A stretch of DNA of 64,000 nucleotides from Terfezia claveryi (lineage: Eukaryota > Ascomycota > Pezizomycetes > Pezizales > Pezizaceae): the NCBI GenBank assembly GCA_015179025.1, contig WHUX01000218.1, positions 1 through 64,000 on the forward strand. The letters run 5' to 3'. Positions 18,501 through 31,430 of the stretch are shown here, one piece after another. Both the position numbers and the translations under genes were made by a program. Every line of letters starts with the position of its first letter. Position 1 is the stretch's first letter. The notes below the pieces were generated by a model that had not been told where the DNA came from, did no database searches, and saw nothing but the letters and a program-made list of their open reading frames with translations.

Positions 18501-18839
18501 CCGATGCAAACGGTTCAAGATTTCCTGAAAGCGCACGGAAGAATTGCTCCGGAAAGTAGACATCCGAGACGAAGCCCTATGTATAGAATGATCCAACGGA
18601 AACTAACAGTGAACAAACGAAGTTGCATATGTAGACAGGAACACCCTAGAAAAGTCAGCTTATAACTATGTAGTTCAAAGGAAAAACTAGAACACCATAT
18701 CTACATACATATATATTTCCTCATAAGACCATTCTAGCCATTAGTAAGGCCATCACTCTCAGCACGACCACTTCTCTTCTTGTGAAAAAGTCTGTTACTT
18801 CACCTCCCGCTGTAAACAAACCGACGTCAATCTACAACC
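15588..18839. other. 3.2-kb AT-rich intergenic region without a supportable gene
   Basis: Only short ORFs without recognisable features. It holds a 40-bp tandem repeat (16481-16585) and three GGGCTTTTCGT-like repeats (17009-17045). A TAGTCTGGTT motif at 17021 is shared with other sites in the window. The first 300 bp should contain the FunK1 promoter. Confidence 0.5.
16481..16585. repeat. 40-bp tandem repeat, about 2.6 copies
   Basis: Units begin ACCTGAAGTAGGTTAAATAT, ACCTGAAGTTGGTTAAATAT and ACCCGAAGTTGGTTAGATAT at 16481, 16521 and 16561. The divergent halves of the units share ..ATTGAT / ..GTTGAT ends. Confidence 0.8.
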
Positions 18840-18917
18840 ATGTCATGGTTCACCTCACTTTTGAGTAATGTATTCTACAAATACCCAAAGTCAGACTTCT
18901 CACGTCTGTTTCAGTAG
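18840..18917 (+). other. 25-codon upstream ORF before the IFI6-like gene
   Basis: ATG at 18840 (context ACCATGTC) to TAG at 18915-18917, encoding a short peptide starting MSWFTSLLS. It is in the same frame as the IFI6-like start at 18936 and lies 18 nt upstream of it. It could reduce translation of the main ORF. Alternatively it is an older N-terminal extension now cut off by the stop. Confidence 0.35.
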
Positions 18918-18935
18918 CCTGATCGTACTAATGGG

Positions 18936-19312
18936 ATGTTCAGGAGACTCTTCCTCGCTGTCAAAGACATTGCCCTGGGACATCCCTGCATCTCCAAGGT
19001 TATAGTGATTGTACTCTGTACTGCGGGGGCGGCGGCATTTGGTGGTATCCTCGCCGCTATAGGATTCACAACAGCAGGCATTGTTGCAGGTAACACCATC
19101 TATATGCGGATTTATATCTCCACTTAATCTTAACATCTGTGTTTGTATGATCAGGATCGCTAGCGGCCGCCTGGCATTCAAATATCGGAGTCGTCTCCGC
19201 AGGGTCGCTGTTTGCCACCTTGCAGAGTTTGGCAGCTACTGGATTGATCTATACCATCGGAGCCGCCTTAGGGGCATTGGTATCCGCTATTATGATGTAC
19301 TTTTCGTGGTAA
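18936..19312 (+). CDS. ISG12/IFI6-like small membrane protein (103 aa, two exons)
   Basis: Exon 1 is 18936-19089 and exon 2 is 19155-19312; the 65-bp intron has GTAACA..ATCAG ends and phase 1. The spliced protein has the family layout: a basic N-terminus with GHPCISKV, a Gly/Ala-rich hydrophobic stretch AGAAAFGGILAAIGFTTAGI, then GSLAAAWHSNIGVVSAGSLF, ATLQSLAATG and a final hydrophobic helix. This matches interferon-alpha-inducible IFI6/IFI27 (ISG12) proteins. In animals these act at mitochondrial or ER membranes; the fungal relatives have no established role that I can state. The ATG at 18936 was chosen because it opens the conserved region; 18931 is out of frame. Length is normal for the family. 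Confidence 0.85.
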
Positions 19313-21368
19313 ACTGAGAGCGGAAGTGATTCTCAAGAGTAGCTACCATAAGGTTACCATACGAGCGAGCCTTCGAATGTATTTTCCTTTGAGGCCACAT
19401 AGGGGGGATATTTTTAGAGAAACGACGGGATAAGTGACAAAAACTTTGAATATATTCGTGTTCGAGGTCAAACCATGCTACACAGTAGTTGCAAGTAATT
19501 GATACTAGAATATATTTGCCCCTGGCCATAAGTAGTTGAATATCAAAGCATTGATCTCAAAAATACGGGGCTGGCGTCTTTCATTGGAGTCGTGGGCTTC
19601 ATTTATAGCGGGAGTGCTATAATGTTTATTATGTAGCTGGAACCCTAGTATTTGAAGGGATGTAAGGTTGTAATGACGAGCCAGGTTCCATGGGGAGCAC
19701 GTAATTCCTCGGTTGGATAATACAATGCTTGGAGTTTTATACATATATTGTTCTAAGTTGGCCTGAATAAAAATGGAGAGGCAAAAAAAAGGAGGGTATC
19801 ATGATCCTGCTACTTTTAGCTATGAACTAGCGTCCTTGGAGTCTGAGAGTGGCCTTTCCGATATCTGATTGACATCTTCATGTTAATGGCTCCCTTGGCA
19901 CCCTTATGGATTCGGTGCCAGATTTTGGAATTCAACATAGGCCTAGGACCCTACTTACAGTTTATAGCAGGAGATTAATTTTGAAGAAGCACCGAGGAAG
20001 AAATGCTTTGCTAGGTTGCTGTTGTGGGATAGGTTTAATATAGGAATATGAGTGAGCATATGGGGGCCTAAAAGGTGAGGTACAGATATCTGGCGTCAGG
20101 AATAGCTTAGAAATGCTAATTGCAATCCCAGAACTCCGAAGTCCGGAAAATTGAACTTGTGTAAGATAGCACTCGTACCGAAGACTGTAACCGATTTACA
20201 GAATAGAAAACTAGCAATAGGGTGCTAATTTGACTGATGCACAAGAAATTACAAGAAAATCACTTCATCTAGGGTACTCTCGAAGTTTTGGTGGGGTCTC
20301 GACTGTAATTCTCAGCTCCAGAATCATTTCCAGGGCCTCCAAATTGGCATCTGCATCTCAATTGATTCGCTTACTTTTGCTTTCCATATGTGCTGGGGTT
20401 AATTCCTAAGTTTGGACTCCGGGGGCACTCCTCTGGCACTGACTTCCAAACTTCAAAGTCTTAAAACTGCTCAGTTCCACATCAGTATCCTCATGCCCGA
20501 TCACCAATTTCAAGATACTGTTATGCGCATGTCTATGTAAGGAAGGGATAAACTTACAGAACGCAAGAGCATAATACAGTTTTATCATCTCAAACTCGCA
20601 ACGGAGGGAACTTTTTTGGACCTCGGTGCATAATAACTTAGTATGTATGGCTGCGGTGAAGGTATTTTAATTCAACAGTGCTAAGGCAATTCAGGGACAA
20701 GGAAGATGCCTTTGTAGGCTTGGGTTCGTATTTTTGTATAACCTGGAGTGGGGTCAAGCTCCAATATTCATTTTCATGGTGTACTACATTACGGGAAAAC
20801 ACTTTTTGGTATGCGCCTCCATACCGAAAACCAAATTACAGCCAAAGGAGAACATACAGAAAATATAGATTTAAGGACAGAGAGACACGCAATTGTGGAC
20901 CAGCAGAGTCAACCTCCCGAAGAACAGCGTGGTCCATTGCCACAAGACGTGCGCAGGATTATTCGGAGACGGAAGAGGGGAAGGGTGAGCTTTTCAGGTA
21001 CCGCCAGCTATAGGAGGACAATGAACCTACCCACTTCACTGAGTTCGAAAGATATACGTAGTTGAGTAGTCATGTGAAGGCTACCTAGGACTAGCTAACT
21101 ATGTAGGGGAGAGTGATATTTCGTGACTACATGACTCTTTAAACTACATAGTAAGTCCAGTACCGTGGAGGCATTTTGAACTTTATGTCTGCATCGTGAA
21201 AGTTTGTCTTCATTAGATACAATATTGATTCAGCATTGAAATCTCTGCACAATATGCATAAGCCTTGACGCTAAAAGATATTCGTTGTCCAGCTCAATGG
21301 GTTAAATCTTATCCCCAACTCCCAACCATACAGACACCATGACTGCTATTTGGCGTACCGATATTCAC
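19313..21368. other. 2-kb intergenic region, no supportable gene
   Basis: Contains scattered short ORFs. One at 20748-21065 (105 codons, Gln/Arg-rich middle, QSQPPEEQRGPL) lacks recognisable domains or codon signature and could be chance. A short palindrome and AT-rich tracts are the only other features noticed. Confidence 0.4.
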
Positions 21369-22303
21369 CTATGGCCCGTATGTTGACACTAGATTGCCTA
21401 TTATTGCAATGTCAGCCAGATGCTTCGGGTCGCAAAGAGCAGCGGTAATAAATACCTCAAGTCGAATTCCTGCACCATTGCTCCCTAGAGGCAATTTACG
21501 AATCCGCGAAGTTGCGACCATGGCCTTTGTTGCGACATGCCTACGAAGTGAGGACAATATTGCCCGCCAGACAGACCTTGCTGAATCCTTTATCATGGTG
21601 ACCATCTGGGTAATTGAATTTCGCAGGAAACAAAAAAAATCCATGACGCACTGCATCCCGGAAACGAACCTGCCTACAGCTTCTTCTTTGGCTTCCACCG
21701 ATTTTCCTGCCAGGCACTGTTTCGCCTTTGCCTTACATTCGTCAATAGCTTTGTTTGCCTTGGTTCTGAGTAACTCAAAAGTTTCATCCATTCTAAATTC
21801 CAATATATCTAGTGGTGTATGCTCCCAGTCGTCGCTTTGCAGGTCGTCCTGGCAGCCTTCGAAGGCCTCATTCAGATCTTGAACACATCCAATGTTTATA
21901 TTGTCAAGATCCTGGGCCCAAGGCTCGGTTTTGGACCGATTAGGGGTGCAGTGTGTATTTTCTCTAAGGCGTCGTCAATAATTTATACCCAGGTCTCGCA
22001 TCCTTCCAGGACTTGTATGTTATTAACACTCACGAAGAGAGACCATTTCCTATGTCGGACGAGTTTGGCGAAGTGACTCTCATTCCTGAACTCTTGATGG
22101 AGGTAAAGGATTGAACATGTATCTGGATAGAAAGCTTGCTCTATCAATCTGCGTGAAGTAGATGTGTTTAGGAATTGCAACAGGGGGACTCGTGGCAGAA
22201 CAGAAAGCTTACATACACATGCATTGTGAGTAAGGCCAAGTCCTATTTGACAAATTAGCATATGCAGCCTTTCTATGCATGAATATCGTATCCAACCAGA
22301 CAA
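21369..22303 (-). CDS. Unknown two-exon protein (about 285 aa)
   Basis: Proposed exon 1 is 22303-21989 and exon 2 is 21911-21369, joined by a 77-bp GTATAA..CCCAG intron that removes an in-frame TAA. The total is divisible by three and the frame stays open. Exon 2 reads through LDNINIGCVQDLNEAFEG, a Lys/Ala-rich helix (RTKANKAIDECKAKAKQCLA) and a mixed helical region (VTMIKDSARSVWRAI). It ends GNLVSTYGP-stop. No family recognised. The opposite-strand open frame at 21394-21882 is judged a shadow. The start is uncertain: a Met lies 14 codons further in, and more upstream exons are possible. Confidence 0.4.
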
Positions 22304-23866
22304 ATGTTTTAGCTACTTAGGCTGCCTTCGGTGCTCTATTTTCTGACATGAATGGGACCCCTTAAGGTCACGCGTGCTATTTTGGAGAATACAAGCTTCT
22401 TACACTACACACACAGAAGTCAGCCTACAAGTTCCTATGCATGTTCAACCAAGCTATGAGGATGCAGCCATGTACGTACGGCATACCTACCACATATGTG
22501 GTGTTATCTCTAGATCATATCAGATCACGAGCTAGCTAGCTTAGTCATATGGTCATCTTGGGCCATATAGTAGTTGCTGTTATATAGGAAGTAGTTAGAG
22601 AATACACACCTCTACCACATCACAACATATACGGTAAAACATTGTGATCGGCGCGATTTGATGTATTGAATTTGAATCAAGCACGCAGGTACATGCTACA
22701 GGCTATTATGAAACCGTTTGCCACCTAGCTGTACGTTTAGATGTTATGAGTACTCCGTATTAATATGCATTGTTGGGAGTACTTATGCTTAAATATCATC
22801 GCCGGTCGGCATTTAGCAGAGTATCTCTTCATCTGCACCACTTCTTCACCACCAGGGCCGCCAGGGGTACATACAGGGTAACTGTGCCACCATGGCCAAA
22901 TAGGCAACTGGAGTAATTTCCCTCAGCGCAGTTAACCACGGGTTAGCTAATCTTTAGAGGATAGAAAATCAACTATCATTTCGTCATGAAAGAGAGAGGC
23001 GACTCTAGTAGCCAGAAAGAAACGGAAACCACAATCTGGAAGAAGGGTAAAGAAGTGCCTAGGCAACAAACAAAGCACGTGAAAAAAGGCATAAGAATAT
23101 GAGAAAAGAATGATAATCGGTGCAAATGCAAAGAGAATCGCAGCAAACTCCAATCACGAAGAAAGAATCCTACAAAATCTTAAAAGCCTAAGGTGGATCA
23201 GTAACAGGTACATGTACATTTCACTAAGACTGATAGTACTAAAGCAAGATATCGGTAGGCAGCAAGAGAGCAACTGTCAGTATAAATAATTATCAAGGTT
23301 GTTTCGAATTACCCTCCAGCTAGTACTAGACATACAACCTAACTTTATCTAGATCTACAACGCCCACTAACAAGTAGATGAAACTCCTCCCAGAAACATC
23401 AAAAAATAAGGAAAACACTTCACATCCCTTGTATTCGGGTAATCCATGCCGCTACGCGACCGCAGCTCTAGCCGTCAAAGTCACGAGGCGTCAACCTTCG
23501 TGGTATCCTTAGGGAACTCCACCAAAGGACAGAAGAAAAGAAGCAAAACAGGAACAAATTTATAGTAAAAGAAGTGAAAAGTAGCCATAAAGAAACATAC
23601 CAATAGAATTGGAAAGATGAAATATAACGACAGTTAGGAATAACCAGAGGATGAAGTACAAGGCGACGCTGGAAGGTAAGAAGCCATAAATGTTCAAGAT
23701 AAGGTACTCGAATAAAGAGAGTGCGCAAGGAACAAAGTCTGTGGGTGATTGTTGCCGCTCGTCATGGGTATCAGATCGCAGGAGGAGATCAATAAACATC
23801 AACTGGGGAAGGATGAGCTCCGAAAGTTTGTTACTCATGAGGCACGTATGTAGTTGTAAAATGAGT
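22304..23866. other. Intergenic region, no supportable gene
   Basis: AT-rich with short ORFs only. The portion 23468-23840 has minus-strand hydrophobic ORFs immediately downstream of the gene ending at 23867. These are most likely its 3' untranslated region rather than coding. Confidence 0.4.
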
Positions 23867-26565
23867 TTAGAACGCTCTGTCCGTGACTGAATTCAACAAA
23901 AGATATTAGCGTTTTATACCCAAACCATCATGCAAAAGAGAGAAGGCTTACAAAATTTCACCAAAAACGAGTTCTTTCTTTGTGCCTGAGCTGGTGAGCC
24001 TCCAGCTGTTGTCTCGTGGGCTTTCTTCCCTGATTCGGAACCCCCCTTGGCGTTGACAGTATGGCTCGAGCCTATCAAGCTTGCTCTTCGTGCTAAACGT
24101 GTCTCTGATTGCGTAGTAGCCCCAGAGATACCCTGCAACCTGAAACCAGGGGTAGCAACTTGAGCTGTCTTACCATTCTGTAAGTCACGGATACCTGCCA
24201 AAATTGCTGAGTTTCCAACATTAGAGTCCTTGATAGCAAGAGTCTGCTGGTGGAGAACTGGTTTGGCCAGCACGCTTATAGGCATCGGTGGAACAGGCTC
24301 CGTCGGTACCGGCGCTAACATGCCGGTCCGGCTTTTGGGGCGTAAATTGAGGAGATTGCTAATAGCAGAGCTGTTTCTCCTCGATTTTGCTCGAGGAGTT
24401 GTGGGAGTTGTTGGGTTAACGGGAGCCGAACCAGCTGGAGCTGCTGGAGCTGCGCAGGTTGCCGTGGAGTTTATTTTCAGGGCTTCCGGGTTTCTTGACT
24501 TATTCCGGATCTTCTGTGATGCCAATTTCACGTTCGGAGGCATTGGAGCAGTCTGTGTTTGTTTCATTTGAGCAGAAGCTAGCATGGAAATGCCCCGTTG
24601 ATCACTTTCCATGACTTGATCATTAATATGGGTATTCGAAGTGATAGACACAAGATTCTGATCATGAGAGGCCTCGGATCCAGCCAGGTAAAATTGTCCA
24701 CTTGGATGGTGTAGGTGAACTTTGCTCTTGCGTTTCTTGATAGTTGCGATACCTGCCATCACGGCACCAGTAACCCCACCGGGCCCAGGTGACTTCTCGG
24801 ATACTATTGCTTTGCTGTCTCGGGAGGCTGGTGGAGAAATTTCCGCCTGATTCACTGCATTTTGTCGCTTCCGCTCAAGCTTCTCTTTGACCTCCACAGG
24901 TAGCTGTGGGAGTGGCGGAGTTCTTCCCCGCGCTTCGTCCTTCCCCCCCATAACTTTCCTATCTCGAGAACGACTACGAGGTCGCCCAGATGTGGATCTT
25001 CCTAGTGATAGACTTCGACGGAGGCTCGACAATACACCACCCTTATTGCCAGTCCCAGCCTGACTATATATATCGGAAGTGCCGGCATTGACGGTCGTAG
25101 TGACTGTATATGAACTGGTTAACTGGGGTGTGTGCAGCCCTGCGGTGAGAGGACGTTGAACGTCTTCAGGTTCGGCAGCTGCAGGAACCTCTCTTGGATG
25201 CGTATGTACAGTTACTGATCTCCGGTGGATACGTTTGCGCCGCAGGCTTCCACTTTCGTGATCTAGCACCACGATAGTGTTCACAGCCCTTTCGTTGGCT
25301 TCCTGTGCCTTGGTGCTGGATGAATCTGGCATCATACCCACTGGCGGACCAGGCATGGAAGTGCGGCGTTTGGACAGTGTCCTTCGCGGTGTCACAGGAG
25401 GGCTCCCGACAATTTCTCCGGAGGAGTGACGTTTATGCTTCGCGCTCTTCCTCCCAACGACTGGTAAAGGCGATGGGATCGGTGTCGCGGGAAGCGACTT
25501 ATCCGCAACTTCTTTCCAGGGCCGAGCCACAGTCTGAGCAGAAGTCTTGAATTTGCTTGCCACGGCAGCGTCCGCTGCCTCACCTGATGGATTTTCTGGG
25601 ATTTGGTTAAGCTGTCAAAATTTCAGGCAGATATTAGCATTAGAACGGCCTAAATCCGCGAATGATTGAACCGTGATCCCATGAGCTCAAGGGGGACTTA
25701 CAGAAGGCCTCTTTTTGATCACGGCCGTTGAGTTCCTCCCATTACCCCGGCTTGCCCTCCCACACCTACGTTCGATTTCCCAGACCACCATCTTCAGTGT
25801 GTTAAGTCTCTCCCCCAGAACTTGTCCCTTCATCTGAAGTCCCACAAAGCACCTAAACCACCCCTCCACATTATGGGTCATTGCTCCATATACCCTTATC
25901 AGATTTGCATTCCTCCACCCCGTCCTTAGCGTTAACAAATACTTTGCAAGTTCATCCACCGCTCTTAACCCCTCCCCAACATCCTCTAATGCACGATTCA
26001 TCGCTCTGGCAGTCCTCTTGATTACAAAATCTACCTTTTTATTTCCCTCCATGATTTGCACACGGAATCCTGACTCCTTGAGCATATTCTCAAAGACGTC
26101 CGATGCAGGGCCAGCCTCCAATGGGACCTTGAGATTTTTTATCCTTGTTGATATATCTGATCTTGCTGTATCGAAGTCCCTAGTCGTTGTGGAGAGGAAA
26201 TTATCCATGTCATTCACATGCGCTTGCAGGATTCGCACCACCTCTGAGTCCGACTTTGCAAGCCTCTTGTGAAGAAGATGGATACCAAAAGCAATCTGAC
26301 TGACAAGCTTGGTCAACGGGTGGTATTTGGGCTTGAAAGCAGCTGAGACGGATATACTATTAGGAAATGTCGAGGGAACGGCGTAGGGATTTGTTGGTTC
26401 TGGAGGGGGATGTCCTTGCTCATACATAGACTCTTCAAAAGCGGCTTGCATGCTGGGAACTGGGTGTAGCGGGGGATAGCTTTGCGAGTCATCGGAATCA
26501 TCTTGTGGGGTTGAAGGGGCAGTATACTGCTCCGCTTCCTCTGGAATTGATGAAGTTAGAGACAT
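23867..26565 (-). CDS. Conserved-looking Ser/Pro-rich protein with N-terminal helical domain (847 aa, three exons)
   Basis: Exons 26565-25702, 25611-23952 and 23886-23867 sum to 2544 nt. Introns are 90 bp (GTAAGT..GACAG, phase 0) and 65 bp (GTAAGC..TTCAG, phase 1). Residues 1-75 are acidic and Pro-rich. Residues about 85-280 form an alpha-helical domain (SQIAFGIHLLHKRLAKSDSE, VQIMEGNKKVDFVIKRTARA, MTHNVEGWFRCFVG). The remaining 560 residues are low-complexity, basic and Ser/Thr/Pro-rich, with SRSRDRK-type patches and many SP/TP sites, suggesting a phosphorylated scaffold-like protein. The last exon adds six codons only. I do not recognise the family. Exon structure is well supported by consensus splice sites; the ATG at 26565 follows an open leader. 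Confidence 0.75.
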
Positions 26566-29040
26566 TGTAGATGTATTTTGACAGACCTTGGTGGGGTCTG
26601 ATGCTGGATAGCGCTGAATAGTCCTCTTCACTGGGAAAATATAGGTGGCGAGAACCGGGTATAGGGTGGTGATATCTCGATCAAAGAGAATGTAAGAAAG
26701 GAAACGATGTGTAGTATCGAACAAAAGGCTTGCAATTTTGAATAAATCTTATAACTGGCTTTCGCGTAGAGGGATGTAGATGGACGTATCTGCGGTTAAC
26801 ACAACCAGTCGGACTAACAAAAATAATGAAGCTGAAAATAAAAGAAAGACACGTTCGACGAATCGATCTTGAGAACGCCAAAAAAAAATCAACAATATTA
26901 AGTCGATGCTGTGATGTACAACCTCTATGACAGTTGTCAACAAACAAGCGCAAGGGAGATAACGATGAAGAACCCCTGACTTCCGGTATAAAGATGGGGC
27001 AAAAGGAAGGAAGAAAGTAGAAGCTATACGGTAGAGTTCGGATAGAAAAGGGGAAACAACCATTTTGTGGGATCAAGTTTCCAATATGCAATGGGGATCG
27101 ACCTGGGAAATGAAATGTCAGGGGTATGTGAGAGGTGGGCCCTGTTTGCCGTGTCAGAGCTTTAAGCTGTAAAATGCCACACGCATTGAGTGGTAAGGTT
27201 TCGACCATGTATAAGGGGTTTTAATATGAGTTCTACATGGTAGCCTACCACGGAGCACATACACTCCGTCAAATTCATCGGTTAGATGGGATGAAACATT
27301 GACTAGGTAGGTGCTCCGTGTCCAATTCTGTGAATTAGAGTAAATTCAATTCCGATTCTCTCAGCCTTGGCAAGAGCTAGATTCTGTTTGAAACCCCCTG
27401 TCATAACTGGTGTATGACACGGGACTATCCTCCTTCTGGTCATTCCCCATGGAAATCCCACCTAGGAAGCTACCTACCTTTTCTCTTTAGTAAGTTTGTC
27501 AGCGTTGCAATATTCATGTGTTTTGTGCCACGCCGACAGAGGTATTATTTCTACAATGCCATCGTATACTGCAACACTACATATGATACAATGCGTGGGA
27601 ACGCAACTGTACCATGCTGCAAACAAAATGTATATAAATATTTCTATTGAACTTCGTTCAGTCCAAACCTCACCATATTGTATTTGGCCCTCATGTGCCT
27701 CATTCAGAAACTCCCATGTATGTAATGGGCCTCGCACTCGCATACCTCAAGGACGACTTAATAAAGAAAGACATCGACGTGGTGAGGTCTGACCTCCGCC
27801 GTGTGCTCCTAGAGTACAGGAACAGCTGTGTTCCACATGTGGACAGCTCATCAGACTAAGCTCCTTAAATTAGTATTCTTCTCATTAATATCCCGTACTT
27901 ACTATTTAATATTCATGTGCCGTGGCATTGAAAACCTTTGACCATTAATTAAAGAGCTAGCATCCATATGGTATTAGAAACCCTTTAAAATAATGCCTTT
28001 CAGTGCATTGCCTATGCCACGCTCCCGCAGAAGCATGGGCTGATATTGGTCCGCTACTTAGGCTAACCAGACTAACTCCACACGTCTATGTTATAACCCG
28101 TCGCAAAAAAACCCTAAAATTTGCTTGGAAGAAGACATATTTCGGTATGATAGGAAGAGATTGAAGTTTTCAAATGGATGGTTAGAAGGGTGGAGTCCGA
28201 CATCGCAGTATAGGCAGTTGGATCCACGATTTGATCTTGAAATTTACAATACATCACTTCATCATTGATGCCAAGCAAAACCTTCTATACGCATTACTTC
28301 TCTACAGTAATAGCATTGGAACTCCCGCCGATAAGATATGCCCACTTCTTTAATCTAGCTATTGTTCCCTAGGATCGAGCGAAGTCTTGTATCGCTGGGT
28401 TCTACTATACTAAATGACACTCTATTCTTCGCACCTTTACGTGCACCCTGTTAGGCCCGAGTCTACCGGAGACTTGGGAAAGCCACCAGCTCCGTTGTGA
28501 GGAAGGTAGGGAGGCACCTAAAGATGAGGGGACGCTGGCTCCCAATTGAGGCTTATGACTTGAGAGAGGAAGGAAAAAGGTGGATTTGCGCAGCGACCAG
28601 TAATGGCTTTTACCTTGTCTGGCATTTCGCACCTCCATACAGTTTTTTAGGTAGTTGTTTCAGGGTTGTTGTTTTCCTCGTTGTTCCGTGAGAGTACCGA
28701 AGACTGTCTCATAGCCTTAGGATTTATATATGTATAGACCCTAAAAAAAAAAAATATAAAAAAAGGCCCCAGTCTAGTGATTTTGCCCTCGTACACCCCA
28801 AATATCGATATTCCGACAGATATCACATCCGAACTTGAACATCTGAATGTATCGGACGTGTGAGGATTGAGATTATAAAGGGACTGAAACCAGAGTTAAC
28901 AGAAAAGGCGGTATCAGTTATTAGCTAACGAATACGAAACCACTACCTCAATCGCATGATCAAACAGCTGCACTACATAGCCTCGTACTCGAAACCCACA
29001 TACCTAAGTATATATGTTCTTGTCCGTTCGGGGATTCAAT

Positions 29041-30257
29041 CCATACCGGAATGGCCCCCTATACCGGTATGGACCGGGCAGTTGCGAGATGTAAGATTGC
29101 CCGGGCCGTTTTGGGATGGCATAAATATCACATATGTAGTTTAAAATAAGTTATATACATAAAAAAAACTCTGCTTGCTCAATCCCCTGCTTGCTAAATC
29201 TCCCGCTTACTCAATCCCCCGCTTGCTTAATGCCCCACTTGCTTAATGCCCTACCAGCACATGAGCCTTTGGCATTTGCAGATCTAGCAGAGGCAAGACG
29301 TACAACCTCATGTAGAGACTTTGGTTTTTGGCTTTGCCATTCTAATGGAATAACTTTGACTCGGTTTATTTCGTATACACAGTTGATAGTGCTATAAAAG
29401 TTCCATAACCTATACCAAATATTAACTTTACATATACTAAGTAGATTAAGACTTATACCTCATTGCGATTAATTCCATGATACTTTTCAGCAATAGTTGC
29501 ATAGGCTTTGTTCTTGCCTGCATGTAACAACATATAACTACTCGCTTCCCATGCTTGTTTTTTCCCGCAATGAAATATAAAGTACCATTGCGTAGCTCAT
29601 ATTCCTTTGGTATCTTTGATTGCAGTTTAATTGAAGTTGTATTACCTTTAAGAGCCTTCAGATTTGGATCTCGGAGGTATGCTTTAATTTTGCAATACGT
29701 AGGTAGTACTTATTTTAGCTACTATATTCAAGTTCTATCTATACTAGAAAAAGATTATGGGAATTACTCCTCAAAGGTCAATCGAGTTTTGTTACTGCTT
29801 GTATACAAATACTCTCCTAACTTGGTACAAGCAGCACTAGAGAATGCTTCAATGGCGCTCGTAGATGGAGCACAGCCTAGGGGATGAAACTGGTTAAAAT
29901 CTATTCCATCATGATCTTCTGTGACGGACATTGTTAGAGCAAGAAGCTGATAATGTTATTGTAGAGGACTGGTAGTTGTGATCTAGCAAGCGCTGATTAA
30001 AATTCTCGTGTTTATTGCAAAGGAGCTGTGGTATCGTGATCTTTTAAGCTACTCTTAAAAGCTTTGTGCTACATCCTCTTATTCTTTGACCCAATGTTTC
30101 TCTACATAATAACCTTCATTTCGGGTATGTCTCTATTTAGTAATTATAACATCTCTGTGACTGCTGTAGCCGCTGTGGTGTTGTGGTAAATCCCTGTCAC
30201 ATGGCATTGACCAATTTTGATTCCATACCGGTATAGCCTGGTCCATACCGGTATGGA
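29041..30257. repeat. Clustered CCATACCGGTATGG palindromes bracketing about 1.2 kb
   Basis: Near-palindromic CCATACCGG(A/T)ATGG units occur at 29041-29054 and about 29059-29072, and again at about 30222-30235 and 30243-30256, in two pairs. Transposase-like broken translation occurs between them on the minus strand. Paired subterminal repeats are typical of DNA transposons, but no terminal inverted repeats or target duplication were identified. Confidence 0.4.
29172..29251. repeat. 16-bp tandem repeat, five copies
   Basis: Five consecutive 16-bp units from 29172 with consensus YGCTTGCTYAATSCCC. Examples are TGCTTGCTCAATCCCC and CGCTTGCTTAATGCCC. Confidence 0.85.
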
Positions 30258-31149
30258 CTACATATACATGCTATACATATATAGTTCTATCGGAGCTTGC
30301 TAAATGGGCAATGGAAATAATTTACAATAGTTGGTCTTTCATCATTGCCAGCGAATCTCAAACCAGTAGGTTATTACCAACTAAACTACAACCATAGACA
30401 TATATCCAGATAATAGCTTAGGTTTAGACCCCCACAGGTAAATGAACAATACGAAGCAGAAAAACTCGTTGATTTGAATAAGAATTCGATTGCTCAATAA
30501 TGAAGTAGCTTAGTGGATTTCAAGATTAGGTCTAGAGGATGTAGTCTCCTCATCGGTAGGAGAATATTAGGATGGATTATATCATAGAATTGTATCAAAG
30601 AGCTACATATATAAATAGTAGGTACTCAGTAGCTCATTTCTCAATTCTTCAACTGCAACATGTGATGGTGAACTCGTACTATTCTTACAGAATACTTCCC
30701 TAGGTTGTTTTAGCTTGTATACTGTAGGTGGCTTATTTTCTGTATACAAATTTATGCTACTTATTCAGTATTTCTACTGCTTATCCATATTATATTAGCT
30801 TTTAACTATACATATAAGCCAGTGTTGTAAGGGCAATTGAATACGGAAATCTCAGCGAGAACTATAAAATACTCAAAATAGTATTTGCTTACATTCTTAT
30901 TGCCTCTGAAAGCTGCAACATGCAGATATCTGTGTGAAACTATTTAGCAGCCATTGAGACGTACACAGGGATAGCCTTCGCTTGTAGCTATGTAGTATTC
31001 AATTCTTAGAGGCACATTCCTGTACTGCATCTACTATCAGCACAATGAGCCAAATTTCCGTGTCTGCTGCTCGTACTCCAGACGACCTAGGTCGGAGGGC
31101 TGATGAATGGACCCGTGACAAGAACAAATCCGAAGAACAAATGACTAAT

Positions 31150-31430
31150 GAAGTCGAAGCCCCATACTCATTAACGGACTTGTGTACGTTGACCTAGAGA
31201 GCCCCGACCCGGAATTGAAACTCATAAATCCAACAACCAACCGAACCTGAAGGACCCGAAGGACTTATCATAAAAGGGAATTCGTGGACTTCGTGGACCA
31301 CGCAAGCCAAATAGACCAACGCAAATATTAGGTGAGCTCATGATGGATGTAACTAAAGAAGGCCTCCATTGCCTCGAAAGATTCATCCCCCTCCTTCCTC
31401 CACTCCCCTCGCCTTGTGATGGTTTCCTTG
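31150..31430 (-). mobile_element. LINE-A relic: ORF2 C-terminus and 3' UTR, minus strand
   Basis: Minus-strand 31330-31420 translates to a match of the LINE-A C-terminal end (EG-E-S-EA-EAFF-YI pattern). Towards lower coordinates, CCCCATACTCATTAACGGAC parallels the UTR signature CCCCATGCTGTCATTAACGGAC seen at 10160 and 48500. There is no intact poly-A. It is old and degraded. Confidence 0.55.

Larger units (their letters stand above)
26566..31149. other. 4.5-kb AT-rich intergenic region
   Basis: The first 600 bp would carry the promoter and leader of the preceding minus-strand gene. The only other ORF worth noting is 27647-27859 (70 codons, ending LRRVLLEYRNSCVPHVD), unrecognised and possibly the tail of a lost gene. 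Minus-strand 29500-29900 translates to broken fragments (CAPSTSAIEAFSSA, KNKAYATIAEKYHGINRN) that hint at a decayed DNA transposase. The evidence is too weak for a call. Repeats at 29041-30257 and 29172-29251 are listed separately. Confidence 0.4.

Noticed and set aside
21394..21882. 162-codon plus-strand ORF
   Set aside because: Overlaps the minus-strand exon, is Ser/Phe-rich and domainless, and cannot be coding together with the better-supported minus-strand reading.
28735..28765. A/T tracts as a regulatory element
   Set aside because: Simple low-complexity DNA without context.
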